Part shown: positions 43,631 to 52,203 of the stretch, one piece after another | Position numbering within the stretch: the stretch's first letter is position 1 | How the letters are laid out: each line of letters begins with the position of its first letter | Origin: Lihuaxuella thermophila | GTDB taxonomy: Bacteria > Bacillota > Bacilli > Thermoactinomycetales > Thermoactinomycetaceae | Assembly (NCBI RefSeq): GCF_900110165.1 | Contig: NZ_FOCQ01000010.1 | Coordinates: 1-64,000, forward strand | DNA: 64,000 bases | Reading direction: 5' to 3' | The notes under the pieces: model-generated | Database searches by the model: none | Told to the model about the DNA's origin: nothing | Seen by the model: only the letters and a program-made list of their open reading frames with translations | Program-made: the position numbers and the translations under genes

Positions 43631-44932
43631 TTGCACAGCATTGCCATTATCGCGGATGACTTGACGGGAGCATCCGATTCAGGGGTGCAGTTTACCAACA
43701 AAGGATTGCGGACGCAGGTGGTGTTTGAGTTAACACCGCTTCTCCCGGCAGCCGGTACAGAGGTAGTCGTTTTCGATACGGATAGCCGCGGAATTCCCGC
43801 ACCGGAAGCATATCAACGGGTGAGAAAAGCGGCCGCCCGATTCAAGGAAGCCGGTTTTACGCATTTCTACAAAAAAGTGGACTCCACGTTGCGGGGGAAT
43901 CTCGGGGCCGAAATCGATGCGGTTATGGACGTCGGTTCGTTTGACTTTGCCGTCGTCGTTCCTGCATTTCCGAAAATAGGCAGGACCACGTTGAACGGAT
44001 GCCACTATGTAAAGGGGGTTCCCGTTGCTCAAACAGAAATCGGCCGGGACCCGAAAACGCCCGTAACGGAATCGGATTTGCTCAAGCTTTTGTCATCGCA
44101 GTCCAAACGAAAGACCGGTTTAATTCAGCTGGAAACGGTTCGGCGCGGGCAAGAGGCCATTCTTCAGCGGATGACTCAGCTGTGTGAAAACGGAGTGGAA
44201 GTGCTGGTGTGCGATGCGGAAACGGAAGACGATGTGAAGGTGATCGCCGATTTAGCCGGTTGCGGTAAATCCATTTTATGGGTCGGTTCGGCCGGGCTGG
44301 CCGATTTTCTGCCGGAAAAACTGAATCTTCCCGTCCGGAAGCCGGTTCCCCTTGAGATGGAGGCAACAGACAGACCGGTCTTGTTGGTGGCCGGAAGCAT
44401 TTCCGCCGTTACGCGGGAGCAAGTGGCTGGATATGGCCGGCGTCCCCGTGTGAGTCAGGTGGAATTAAATCCGCTCCGGGTCATCGGCTGCGAAGAGGAG
44501 TGCCAGGCAGAACTGGAACGCTGCCGAAACGAGCTTTTGCAAGCGGCTGAGCAAGGAAATGATCTGGCGCTTGTTGCCGGCTCTTCCCGGGAGTTGGTCG
44601 AGGCAGCCCTTCAACTCGGCAGAAAAAACGGATGGGACCGATCCGCCGTTTCCAATCGGGTTGCCGATGGTCTCGGCAGAATTGCCGCAGAAGTTGTCCG
44701 GTCCCATGCCGGCGGCCTGCAAGGGCTTATTTTAACCGGCGGAGATACCGCGAAAGCCGTTTGCCGGCATTTGGGAGTCTCGGGCATGCAGTTGTTGAAG
44801 GAATTGGAACCGGGAGTGCCGGTCAGCCGGTTGGCGGGTGCCGGGGATTTATTTGCGGTAACCAAAGCGGGAGCATTTGGAACGAAAGAAACCCTTGTCC
44901 ATGCCCTGCGTGCGCTGAAAGGGGTAGATTGA
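43631..44932 (+). CDS. Four-carbon acid sugar kinase (DUF1537; threonate/erythronate kinase type)
   Basis: 433 residues. The N-terminal domain begins IAIIADDLTGASDSGVQF (sugar-binding, family hallmark) with FYKKVDSTLRGNLGAEID; the C-terminal nucleotide-binding domain has LILTGGDTAKAVCRHLG and RLAGAGDLFAVTKAGAFG. Family members phosphorylate D-threonate, D-erythronate or related acids at O4. The pair with a PdxA2-type dehydrogenase points to D-threonate or D-erythronate. Start TTG 43631 with GGGGGTG upstream. It is one base from the next gene's start. Confidence 0.9.
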   Translation: MHSIAIIADDLTGASDSGVQFTNKGLRTQVVFELTPLLPAAGTEVVVFDTDSRGIPAPEAYQRVRKAAARFKEAGFTHFYKKVDSTLRGNLGAEIDAVMDVGSFDFAVVVPAFPKIGRTTLNGCHYVKGVPVAQTEIGRDPKTPVTESDLLKLLSSQSKRKTGLIQLETVRRGQEAILQRMTQLCENGVEVLVCDAETEDDVKVIADLAGCGKSILWVGSAGLADFLPEKLNLPVRKPVPLEMEATDRPVLLVAGSISAVTREQVAGYGRRPRVSQVELNPLRVIGCEEECQAELERCRNELLQAAEQGNDLALVAGSSRELVEAALQLGRKNGWDRSAVSNRVADGLGRIAAEVVRSHAGGLQGLILTGGDTAKAVCRHLGVSGMQLLKELEPGVPVSRLAGAGDLFAVTKAGAFGTKETLVHALRALKGVD

Positions 44933-44933
44933 T

Positions 44934-45932
44934 GTGACCAGACCGATTGTGGGGATTACGATGGGTGATGCGGCAGGCGTCGGGCCGGAAATCATTATGA
45001 AAGCGCTCGGGGATCCTGCTGTTTACGACATTTGCAGGCCATGGGTCATTGGTGATGCCAAAATCCTGGAACGGGCTGCCGGAATGGTGAGGGCGAACTT
45101 GCAAGTACATTCCGTTGCAGCTGTTTCAGAGGCCAGATTTCAGCATGGGGCGGTGGATTGCCTCGATCTGGACCTGTTGCCTGCGGATCTGCCGGTTGGC
45201 AAGGTTTCCGCCCGGGCGGGGGATGCAGCGTATCGTTACCTGGCCAAAGCGGTGGAACTGGCGAAAGCGGGAGAGATCGATGCCATCTGCACGGCTCCGC
45301 TCAATAAGGAAGCTTTGCACAAAGGCGGTCATCTCTATCCGGGCCATACGGAAATCCTGGCTGATTTGACCGCAACCAAGGATGTATCCATGATGTTGTC
45401 CGCCCCCCGACTGAAGGTGATCCATGTGACCACCCATGTGGGGCTTTTGGATGCGGTGAAGATGATCAATCCGGAACGGGTTTACAAAGTGATTCGCATG
45501 GCTCATGATACCCTGCAGAAAGCCGGGTGCCCGGAACCGAAAATCGCGGTTTGCGGCATTAATCCCCATGCGGGAGAAAACGGGCTGTTTGGTTACGGGG
45601 AAGAAGAAGAAAAAATCGTTCCTGCGGTCAAACGGGCACAGCGTGAAGGAATCAACGCAGTAGGCCCGCTTCCGGCCGACACCTTGTTTTTCCGCGCCAC
45701 CCGGGGAGATTTTGACATCGTGGTCGCCATGTATCACGATCAGGGACACGGGCCGGTCAAAGTGCTGGGGCTTGAAGCAGGAGTGAATATTACCGTCGGA
45801 TTGCCGATTATCCGGACCAGTGTTGATCACGGAACAGCCTTTGATATAGCCGGAAAAGGGATCGCCGACGAGCTGAGCCTCAAGGAAGCGATCCGCCAGG
45901 CTGTGGAACTGGCCCCGAAAAGAGGGACTTAA
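44934..45932 (+). CDS. 4-phospho-D-threonate/erythronate 3-dehydrogenase (PdxA2 type)
   Basis: 332 residues, PdxA family. Motifs: PIVGITMGDAAGVGPEI at the N-terminus, CTAPLNKEALHKGG, YPGHTEILADL, metal-binding His in HVTTHVGL, and VAMYHDQGHGPVKVLG. True PdxA serves pyridoxal-P synthesis, but PdxA2 copies next to DUF1537 kinases oxidise the 4-phospho acid, which decarboxylates to dihydroxyacetone phosphate. The kinase plus this enzyme would be a complete short route into glycolysis. Start GTG 44934, one base after the kinase stop. Confidence 0.88.
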   Translation: MTRPIVGITMGDAAGVGPEIIMKALGDPAVYDICRPWVIGDAKILERAAGMVRANLQVHSVAAVSEARFQHGAVDCLDLDLLPADLPVGKVSARAGDAAYRYLAKAVELAKAGEIDAICTAPLNKEALHKGGHLYPGHTEILADLTATKDVSMMLSAPRLKVIHVTTHVGLLDAVKMINPERVYKVIRMAHDTLQKAGCPEPKIAVCGINPHAGENGLFGYGEEEEKIVPAVKRAQREGINAVGPLPADTLFFRATRGDFDIVVAMYHDQGHGPVKVLGLEAGVNITVGLPIIRTSVDHGTAFDIAGKGIADELSLKEAIRQAVELAPKRGT

Positions 45933-45957
45933 ACAACATCACTTTTTTATCAACGAA

Positions 45958-46003
45958 AGACTGCTGACCGAAGACGAAAATCAACAAGGTCAGCAGTTTT
46001 TTG
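45958..46003 (+). terminator. Terminator of the sugar-acid operon
   Basis: CTGCTGACC (45961-45969) pairs with GGTCAGCAG (45988-45996), extended by A/T tails, then TTTTTT. Confidence 0.9.
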
Positions 46004-46130
46004 TTTCCAGTATTTTCGAAGGGACGGAGGCAGAGTAACTTTTTGAACGTCCCGAAAGAAGGTCTTTTTGTGTAAGAAAAGAAAAGGAGACGCCGTCTAA
46101 ATAAACAAACGGGATAGAGGGAGGTTCCAT

Positions 46131-46142
46131 ATGAACCCGTGA
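46131..46142 (+). other. Three-codon mini-ORF overlapping the ECF sigma start
   Basis: ATG-AAC-CCG-TGA sits at ideal spacing (6 bases) from AGGGAGG (46118-46124). Its stop overlaps the GTG start of the sigma gene at 46139, which is 14 bases from the same ribosome binding site. It is either a coupling device that limits sigma translation or a sign of a one-base sequence error. Confidence 0.45.
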
Positions 46143-46741
46143 AAAACATCATTGCGCAAGTGCTGGCTGGAAATACAGAAGCATTTGCCTATATCGTCAA
46201 CAGGTATGAAGCCCGAATCTATAACCTCGCATTGCGCATGTTGCGTCATCGTGCCGATGCCCAGGATGCAACCCAGGAAGTGTTTATCAAGGTATTCCGT
46301 CAGCTGGCGCATTATCGCGAAGAAGCGCAGTTTTCCACGTGGATTTACCGCATCGCCACCAATACCTGCCTGGACCGCATCCGCAAACAAAAACGGGAGC
46401 AGAGGCAAGTAGGGGACGGGTTCGTCTTCCCTGGATCTGGAGGGGAAACGCCCGACTGCATTGTGGAGAACCGGCAACTGGAAGAGATGCTGCTGGAGGA
46501 GATCCGCGCTCTGCCGGACAAATATCGTGTCATTCTGCTCCTTTACCATCAGCAGGGACTGTCCTACAAGGAGATTGCCGATGTGCTGAATATTTCCGTC
46601 CAGGCGGTGGGTACGAGGCTGCATCGGGCCAAAGCGCTGTTGAAAAAACGATGCAAGTGGCTATGGAGTGAAGAGGAGGCGGAACCGCATGATTCGGTTT
46701 GCATGCCGGGATACGCAAAAAAACCTGACCGCTTATATTAA
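46139..46741 (+). CDS. ECF-type RNA polymerase sigma factor (SigW-like)
   Basis: 200 residues. Region 2 (about 5-75): AFAYIVNRYEARIYNLALRM, DAQDATQEVFIKVFRQL, FSTWIYRIATNTCLDRIRK. Region 4 (about 115-180): LPDKYRVILLLYHQQGLSYKEIADVLNISVQAVGTRLHRAKALLKK. It has the length of SigW-type factors, with an acidic C-terminal tail. The following gene encodes its probable zinc anti-sigma factor, overlapping by 53 bases. Start GTG 46139 is unusual (see the mini-ORF). It likely responds to envelope stress. Confidence 0.9.
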   Translation: MKNIIAQVLAGNTEAFAYIVNRYEARIYNLALRMLRHRADAQDATQEVFIKVFRQLAHYREEAQFSTWIYRIATNTCLDRIRKQKREQRQVGDGFVFPGSGGETPDCIVENRQLEEMLLEEIRALPDKYRVILLLYHQQGLSYKEIADVLNISVQAVGTRLHRAKALLKKRCKWLWSEEEAEPHDSVCMPGYAKKPDRLY

Positions 46742-47261
46742 CGGTGAGCTGGAACGGCCATTGGAGGAATGGATCTCCCGGCATTTGCAGGAGTGTCCCA
46801 GATGTCAGGCAAGTGTTCAGACTGAAAAAAGGCTGAATCGTCAGCTGGAATCCGCGTTGGCCCCGGAACCGGCACCTGAGGGGCTGAGAGAGAGAATCAT
46901 GGCATCGATCGCACAGGAAGCAAGAGCAGGCCGGAGGGATATGAGTTGGGGTGAAGTGATGATTTGTGCTTTATCTCTGAGCTTGCTGCTGTGTTTTGCC
47001 GTCATTTGGCTGGATGGGCCGGCAGTTTATTCTACCCTGGCGGAATGGGGAGGATTTGTTAGCCGGCTGGGCAGCCGTTTGTCCGAGTGGGAGATCGGAG
47101 GCGGGGTGGTTGCCTCTCTTTCTGTTCAATGGGACAACACGGTCGGGACGGTGCAATCGGTATGGAATCAGCCCGATGCCGGCATGGTGTTTTTCATCTT
47201 GCTGTTTTGTTTTATTGCGGCGGGTTATCAATGGCTGCGCTTGAGCAAATGGACGACTTGA
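46689..47261 (+). CDS. Zinc-binding anti-sigma factor (RsiW-like)
   Basis: 190 residues. The N-terminal cytoplasmic ZAS domain has the H-x3-C-x2-C signature in ISRHLQECPRCQAS (about residues 30-43), which binds the ECF sigma. Membrane helices follow (MICALSLSLLLCFAVIWL about 88-105; VFFILLFCFIAAGYQWL at the C-terminus). ATG 46689 has GAGGAGG upstream and lies inside the end of the sigma gene. Regulated proteolysis of the membrane part would release the sigma. Confidence 0.85.
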   Translation: MIRFACRDTQKNLTAYINGELERPLEEWISRHLQECPRCQASVQTEKRLNRQLESALAPEPAPEGLRERIMASIAQEARAGRRDMSWGEVMICALSLSLLLCFAVIWLDGPAVYSTLAEWGGFVSRLGSRLSEWEIGGGVVASLSVQWDNTVGTVQSVWNQPDAGMVFFILLFCFIAAGYQWLRLSKWTT

Positions 47262-47274
47262 CGGAGGGAGAAAA

Positions 47275-48618
47275 ATGAAGAGAGCAATTCTGGTCCTTTT
47301 AAAAGTCATGCTGGTCTTTGTGCTGATCACAGGCGTTCTGCTGGGATTCAGCATGTTGGAACGAGGGGCGCTGGCCGAGCATGTGGCCCGTTATTTCGGC
47401 TGGAATTGGCTGCTTTATGACCGGCCGGCTGAACCTGTTCCGGGGCGTCCGGCGATGTCTTCAGAGAGAGACGGATGGTTGCAGATCGACCCGAATTCCG
47501 GGCGGGCGGGTGTGAACCAGCCGGGAAAAAATGTGGAGATTTACGGTGAAGTGATCGGGGATGTTCAAGCGCGCAATGTGCGTCTGATCACTGATGCCAG
47601 CGTCTCGGGAATGGTCACGGCATCGGAGACCGTAGAAATCATGGAAAGCCGGGTGCAGGGAAAGATCAAAGCGAAGCGGGTGAAGTTGCAGGAAAATGAG
47701 ATGTTCTCCCACACGGGTCAACCATCCGTTCGTGTGGATGGCGGGATTGAAGCGGAGCAGGTTTCCATCGGCCGCGGCAGTGTGGTGTATGGTCCTGTGG
47801 GCGGAGAGCAAAGCCAGGTGGATGTAGCCGGTCATGTGCGCGGAGAAGTAAAAGGCAGCCAAATCCTCATTCGCCAATCAGCCGTGATCGAGGGGGATGT
47901 CTACGTGAACGGCTCCTCGGTTATTCTGGAAGCGGGGGCAGACGTGAAGGGGCGCTTGATCGGCAAGCCCGGTGTTCCTTTGCAAATTATCAACACAAAA
48001 GCAACGACCAGCGATGAAGGGATGATGAATCATGAAGCGATGATGGGACCCCATCCCGTTCATCACGGGGAGCCCCATGTGGTCAGGGAATTTGATCTGA
48101 ACGGCGGTTGGGGTTGGGCATGGATTCCGTTGCTGCTGGGAGTAATCGCCCTTTCCTTTCTGGTATATACTTTTTTGCGGAAGGCAATGGACGAATCCCG
48201 CCGGAATATGACGGAAATCCCGTGGCGGGCCCTGTGGACAGGATTTCTGACGGTGATTCTGTCGATTCCGGTCATGTTTTTGCTCTCTGTTTCCATCATC
48301 GGAATTCCCTTTGCGCTGGCGGTTCTGATCGCATTGGTGATGGCCGGCTGGACGGGCTTATCCGCACTGGCGCTCGAGATCGGACAACGGATATTCAAAC
48401 AGCTGAAGCTGGACGGGCAAGCGGAGTGGAAGTCCCTGGTGCTGGGTGTGCTGGTGGTTGCCCATCTCGTATGGGTTCCGGTCGTCGGTTGGGTTCTGTC
48501 GGCCGGACTGCTTCTCCTGGCCATCGGTTCAACTGTCATCGATTGGATGCCGCGGATCAAAGGTTATTGGTCAAAGTGGCGAAAAAAAGGGAAGCCGGAG
48601 GAAGAAGAAGGCAAATAA
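47275..48618 (+). CDS. Membrane protein with bactofilin-like beta-helix domain
   Basis: 447 residues. An N-terminal membrane anchor (about 5-25) is followed by a region of repeated short V-x-I/V-x-G strands typical of polymer-forming bactofilin folds (about 85-240: VEIYGEVIGDVQARNVRLI, VSGMVTASETVEI, GDVYVNGSSVILEAGADVKG). A His/Met-rich linker (EGMMNHEAMMGPHPVHHGEPH) leads to several helices (about 280-430). It is the third gene of the ECF operon, 13 bases after the anti-sigma, so it may be a stress-controlled envelope scaffold. Fusion of a bactofilin-like domain between membrane segments differs from soluble bactofilins. Confidence 0.7.
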   Translation: MKRAILVLLKVMLVFVLITGVLLGFSMLERGALAEHVARYFGWNWLLYDRPAEPVPGRPAMSSERDGWLQIDPNSGRAGVNQPGKNVEIYGEVIGDVQARNVRLITDASVSGMVTASETVEIMESRVQGKIKAKRVKLQENEMFSHTGQPSVRVDGGIEAEQVSIGRGSVVYGPVGGEQSQVDVAGHVRGEVKGSQILIRQSAVIEGDVYVNGSSVILEAGADVKGRLIGKPGVPLQIINTKATTSDEGMMNHEAMMGPHPVHHGEPHVVREFDLNGGWGWAWIPLLLGVIALSFLVYTFLRKAMDESRRNMTEIPWRALWTGFLTVILSIPVMFLLSVSIIGIPFALAVLIALVMAGWTGLSALALEIGQRIFKQLKLDGQAEWKSLVLGVLVVAHLVWVPVVGWVLSAGLLLLAIGSTVIDWMPRIKGYWSKWRKKGKPEEEEGK

Positions 48619-48628
48619 TCTATCTTTA

Positions 48629-48680
48629 TGACAAAACCCCGGACCTGATCTGAAGAAAAGGGTCGGGGTTTGTCATTTTG
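48629..48680 (+). terminator. Terminator after the bactofilin-like gene
   Basis: TGACAAA-CCCC-GACC pairs with GGTC-GGGG-TTTGTCA, then TTTT. Confidence 0.8.
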
Positions 48681-49036
48681 GCCGTTCGTCCGGTATATAG
48701 GATTGAAATGCTAGGGGAAACAAGCAAATAGATGCTTTTTGGCCCTGCCTTACTATGTAAAAATAATAACAACCATTGCCGATGTTTTTTTCTTCTTGAC
48801 GATTCGGACCGACAATCGATTTCAGCCCGTTAGAAAACAGATGATTTTTTGGTTTTCCGTCGTCAGTTCCCCCGGGAAAAACCGTTTGCGTTCTCCGGGC
48901 AATCAATCGGATCAAAACTTGTACACCATTGGCGTATGATTTGATTGGGATCACAGCGACAATCCATGTAAACGCTTGTCTGCATAACTGGAAGCGCTGG
49001 GACATACATATTATTACGCGGTTAGGAGGGACAAAA
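48681..49036. other. Spacer before nnrD
   Basis: About 355 bases, no supported gene. An open frame in phase with nnrD from 48929 lacks a ribosome binding site. I see no clear promoter pair or RNA element. Confidence 0.5.
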
Positions 49037-50614
49037 GTGTATCTGGTCACAGCAAAGGAGATGCGTGATCTGGACCGCTATACGATTGTACAGACGGGTT
49101 TGCCCGGGGTTGTGTTGATGGAGAACGCCGGCAAAGCAGTTGCAGACGAAGTGATGCGCCGCTTTCCGGAGCCGAAGACAGCCGTTGTTCTCGCCGGTGC
49201 GGGAAACAACGGAGGGGATGGGTGGGTAGCGGCCCGCCATCTGTTGTTTCGAGGGTGGAACGTTCACCTCTGGCTGGCAGGCGATGAGGAAAAATTAACC
49301 CCTGATGCGCGCGTCTTTTATGAAGTATGCAAAAGGGTTGCTCCGGTTGAAAGGTATCAGCCGGAGAAACGGGAGCGGCTGTGGCAGCATTTGCAGCAGG
49401 CAGAGGTGATTGTCGACGCGCTGTTGGGAACGGGGGCAAAAGGCGGGTTGCGCCCGCTGATGGCCGAGTTGGTGTCTTTGATCAATCAACAGGAAAGAGC
49501 GTATGTGGTGGCGGTCGATCTCCCGACAGGGGTGGATGCCGATACGGGCAGAGTGGATGGAGAAGCGGTACAGGCTGATCTGACGGTCACTTTTGCTTTT
49601 CCCAAGTGGGGGCATTATCTCCGGCCGGGGGCGGACTGTTCGGGAGAAGTGAAGGTGGCGGACATCGGGTTGGCTCCCGTTCCCGATGTTAATCTGGAAC
49701 CGTCAGCCCGGATCAATCTTCCAGACGAGTGGAAGCAGCATCTCCGGTCACCCTCCCCTTGGGCGCACAAAGGAACGCATGGCCATGTATGGATCATCGG
49801 AGGCTCACAGGGAATGCTCGGAGCGGTGACAATGGCCGGGCAAGCGGCTTACCGGACGGGAGCCGGCCTGGTGACGCTCACGGTTCCCAGGTCGGAACAT
49901 CCTGCGCTGGCTGCCAAAGCAACCCAGGAAATCATCTGGAGCTGGCCCGGTGAAGGCGTTTTCTCCCGAACGAGTTACCAATGGCTGGATCAGAGAAAAA
50001 GCCGCTATTCCGCTGTGGCGATTGGCCCGGGTTTGGGAAGGTTTGCGGGGGAAGAGGAGTGGCTGGGAGAGCTCATGAAGAAGATTGAAGTTCCGTTGGT
50101 GTTGGATGCAGATGCGTTAAACATTTTAGCGGATCATCCGGCTCTGGTTGAGAAACGTCCCCCTCATCTGCCGACGGTCTTAACTCCGCATCCCGGAGAA
50201 ATGGCCCGACTCATCGGCTGTACGGTCAAAGAAGTGGAAACTTCCCGGCGAGAGGCCGCAACCGAACTGGCCAGGCAAACAGGCATGACTGTGGTCTTAA
50301 AAGGAAGATACACGATCCTCGCTTTTCCGGATGGAAAGCAACGGCTGAATGTAACAGGAAGTCCCGCCCTGGCAAAAGCGGGTTCAGGAGATCTTCTGAC
50401 CGGAATGATCGCCTCGTTCCTGGCCCGGAACATTCCCGTCAAGGATGCTGTCTGCATGGCTGTCTATCTGCATGGAAAAGCAGGGGAATTGGCTGCCAAG
50501 TTTTTGCCTCAAAGTGTGGTGGTTTCGGATATTTTGTCGGCAATGGAAACGGCTCTCCATCAAACGGTGTCAACAATTGTCCCTGCCTATCCGACACATT
50601 TCCCGGGAAATTGA
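49037..50614 (+). CDS. nnrD: Bifunctional NAD(P)H-hydrate epimerase / ADP-dependent dehydratase
   Basis: 525 residues in two domains. YjeF_N (about 1-215) has MENAGKAVADEV and GAGNNGGDGWVAARHL and epimerises damaged NAD(P)HX. The C-terminal carbohydrate-kinase-like domain (about 225-510) has HKGTHGHVWIIGGSQGMLGA, IGPGLGRF, LTPHPGEMARL and KAGSGDLLTGMIASFLA and dehydrates it back to NAD(P)H with ADP. Start GTG 49037 with TAGGAGGG upstream. It heads the nnrD-ydcC-alr order seen in Bacillales. Confidence 0.95.
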   Translation: MYLVTAKEMRDLDRYTIVQTGLPGVVLMENAGKAVADEVMRRFPEPKTAVVLAGAGNNGGDGWVAARHLLFRGWNVHLWLAGDEEKLTPDARVFYEVCKRVAPVERYQPEKRERLWQHLQQAEVIVDALLGTGAKGGLRPLMAELVSLINQQERAYVVAVDLPTGVDADTGRVDGEAVQADLTVTFAFPKWGHYLRPGADCSGEVKVADIGLAPVPDVNLEPSARINLPDEWKQHLRSPSPWAHKGTHGHVWIIGGSQGMLGAVTMAGQAAYRTGAGLVTLTVPRSEHPALAAKATQEIIWSWPGEGVFSRTSYQWLDQRKSRYSAVAIGPGLGRFAGEEEWLGELMKKIEVPLVLDADALNILADHPALVEKRPPHLPTVLTPHPGEMARLIGCTVKEVETSRREAATELARQTGMTVVLKGRYTILAFPDGKQRLNVTGSPALAKAGSGDLLTGMIASFLARNIPVKDAVCMAVYLHGKAGELAAKFLPQSVVVSDILSAMETALHQTVSTIVPAYPTHFPGN

Positions 50615-50630
50615 CGAAGGGGAGGATCGC

Positions 50631-51659
50631 ATGCGTCGGAAAGCATGGGTTTTGCTCATCATCCTTGCGATTGCGACAAATTTGGCTGGATGCGGCGCCA
50701 AAGGGGCCAAGGAAATTGTCAGCGATTTGTCGAAGCGGTCGGAGGAATTGGAGTCTTATATCAGCCACGGAAAAATGACCCTTTATACAGGGGAGGAACC
50801 CTTGGAATACGAAGTGGAAGTTTGGTATAAAAAGCCTCATTATTACCGTGTAGCCCTTAAAAATGTGAAAAAGGACATTGTCCAGATTTTGCTCCGCAAT
50901 GACGATGGTGTGTATGTCCTGACTCCCCATCTGAAGAAGAGTTTCCGCTTTCAAAGTGACTGGCCGGAGTCGAGCGGGCAGGTTTATCTTTATCAAACGC
51001 TCATGAATAGTATTGTGGATGACCAAAAACGGCAGTTTCAGGCCGGGAAAAAGGAATATCAATTTGAAGTGGCCGCCAAATACTCCATCAATCAAAATCT
51101 GACGACTCAGCGGATCTGGCTGGATGAAAATCTTTATCCGAAAAAAGTGGATGTTCTGAACGCAGACGGAGAAGTGATGGTCAAAATGGAGTTTGACCGG
51201 TTTAAGGCAGAACCTTCATTTGATAAAGATGCGTTTGATACTCAGCGCAATTTGAACAGTCTGCCCGATGAATCCCGGCAGACGATCGCCAAAGCAAAGG
51301 GGAAAGAACCGGAAAAGGAACCGGTTCAAGCCATTACCCCCGGATATATTCCCGCCGGAACGCAGCTGCTCGATGAACAGACCATCCAAAGTCCGGGCGG
51401 ACCTGTTGTCATTATGAGATATAAAGGAAAACAGTCTTTCACACTCACGCAAAGGCATCCGCAGGAAGTGGAGGCGAGTTTGCCGGTGTTTGGAAAACCG
51501 GTCGAATTGGAGCAAACGATCGGTGTCTGGTTGGAGTTGGGCGATAAAAACCGGCTCGCCTGGACCTATAACGGTACCGACTTTGAACTGCTGGGAGATT
51601 TGCCGGTGGAAGAAATGACACAAATAGCCAATTCAACCTTTGACCAGCCAATAAAATAA
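50631..51659 (+). CDS. Outer-membrane-lipoprotein-carrier-like lipoprotein (YdcC/LolA family)
   Basis: 342 residues. A lipoprotein signal ends LAGC (Cys20), so the mature protein is anchored to the outer face of the membrane. A LolA-like fold is suggested by GKMTLYTGEEPLEYEVEVWYKKPHYYRV and IWLDENLYPKKVDV. Bacillus subtilis YdcC holds the same place before alr and is of unknown function. ATG 50631 with GGGGAGG upstream, 17 bases after nnrD, then a terminator. Confidence 0.85.
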   Translation: MRRKAWVLLIILAIATNLAGCGAKGAKEIVSDLSKRSEELESYISHGKMTLYTGEEPLEYEVEVWYKKPHYYRVALKNVKKDIVQILLRNDDGVYVLTPHLKKSFRFQSDWPESSGQVYLYQTLMNSIVDDQKRQFQAGKKEYQFEVAAKYSINQNLTTQRIWLDENLYPKKVDVLNADGEVMVKMEFDRFKAEPSFDKDAFDTQRNLNSLPDESRQTIAKAKGKEPEKEPVQAITPGYIPAGTQLLDEQTIQSPGGPVVIMRYKGKQSFTLTQRHPQEVEASLPVFGKPVELEQTIGVWLELGDKNRLAWTYNGTDFELLGDLPVEEMTQIANSTFDQPIK

Positions 51660-51671
51660 GGGTGTTGATTC

Positions 51672-51704
51672 AAATGGACAGCGGGAGAACTGTCCATTTT
51701 TTGT
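51672..51704 (+). terminator. Terminator after the YdcC-like gene
   Basis: AAATGGACAG (51672-51681) pairs with CTGTCCATTT (51690-51699), then T-run. Confidence 0.85.
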
Positions 51705-51709
51705 CCTCC

Positions 51710-51737
51710 TTACTTCTCGGTGAAACTTTGGTATAAT
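51710..51737 (+). promoter_or_regulatory. Extended -10 promoter ahead of the alr operon
   Basis: TGG-TATAAT (extended -10; TATAAT at 51732-51737) with TTACTT at 51710-51715, spacer 16. Confidence 0.6.
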
Positions 51738-51777
51738 ACAGATTATCAGTTGGATACCGGCAAAGCTTGAGGATGAG

Positions 51778-52203
51778 ATGATGACAGAAAAAACACTGAT
51801 CAAAGAGGAGAAAACTCCCTATAAAGTGCTTCTCTATCGAAAAAACCGGACGCTTCGCCTGCTGGAAACCTTTTTCTTCTTGTTGGGATTTATTTTTGTG
51901 TTCTTGCGGTTTGAATTTCGCAGTCCGGCCATGATCGCGGCCACCCTGCTGCTGGCTGTGGGGGTTATATTTGTCGTTCCGGCGGTTTATCGGGTGCTGT
52001 TTAAACCGCGGTATGTCCTTTATAAGGATAAACTTGTGATTGAGATCGGAAAAAAGAAGGAATCTTATTATCTAACGGAGATCCAACGCGAGTTTGATTT
52101 GCCCTATTTTTTTCAGATTAAAAACAAGCGAACGCCGCTCCTGGTCAGCGATGAATTTCTGAGTGAGTTAAATGTCCGTCTGGAAGTGATCAAACGTGGG
52201 TGA
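51778..52203 (+). CDS. Small membrane protein of unknown function, coupled to alr
   Basis: 141 residues. Two adjacent membrane helices (about 28-45 and 53-72) are followed by a cytoplasmic domain with alternating K/E-rich strands (YVLYKDKLVIEIGKKKESYYL), reminiscent of bacterial PH-like domains. I do not recognise a family. It overlaps alr by 8 bases, so it is translated with alanine racemase. ATG 51778 (or 51781) with TTGAGGATG upstream. Confidence 0.75.
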   Translation: MMTEKTLIKEEKTPYKVLLYRKNRTLRLLETFFFLLGFIFVFLRFEFRSPAMIAATLLLAVGVIFVVPAVYRVLFKPRYVLYKDKLVIEIGKKKESYYLTEIQREFDLPYFFQIKNKRTPLLVSDEFLSELNVRLEVIKRG

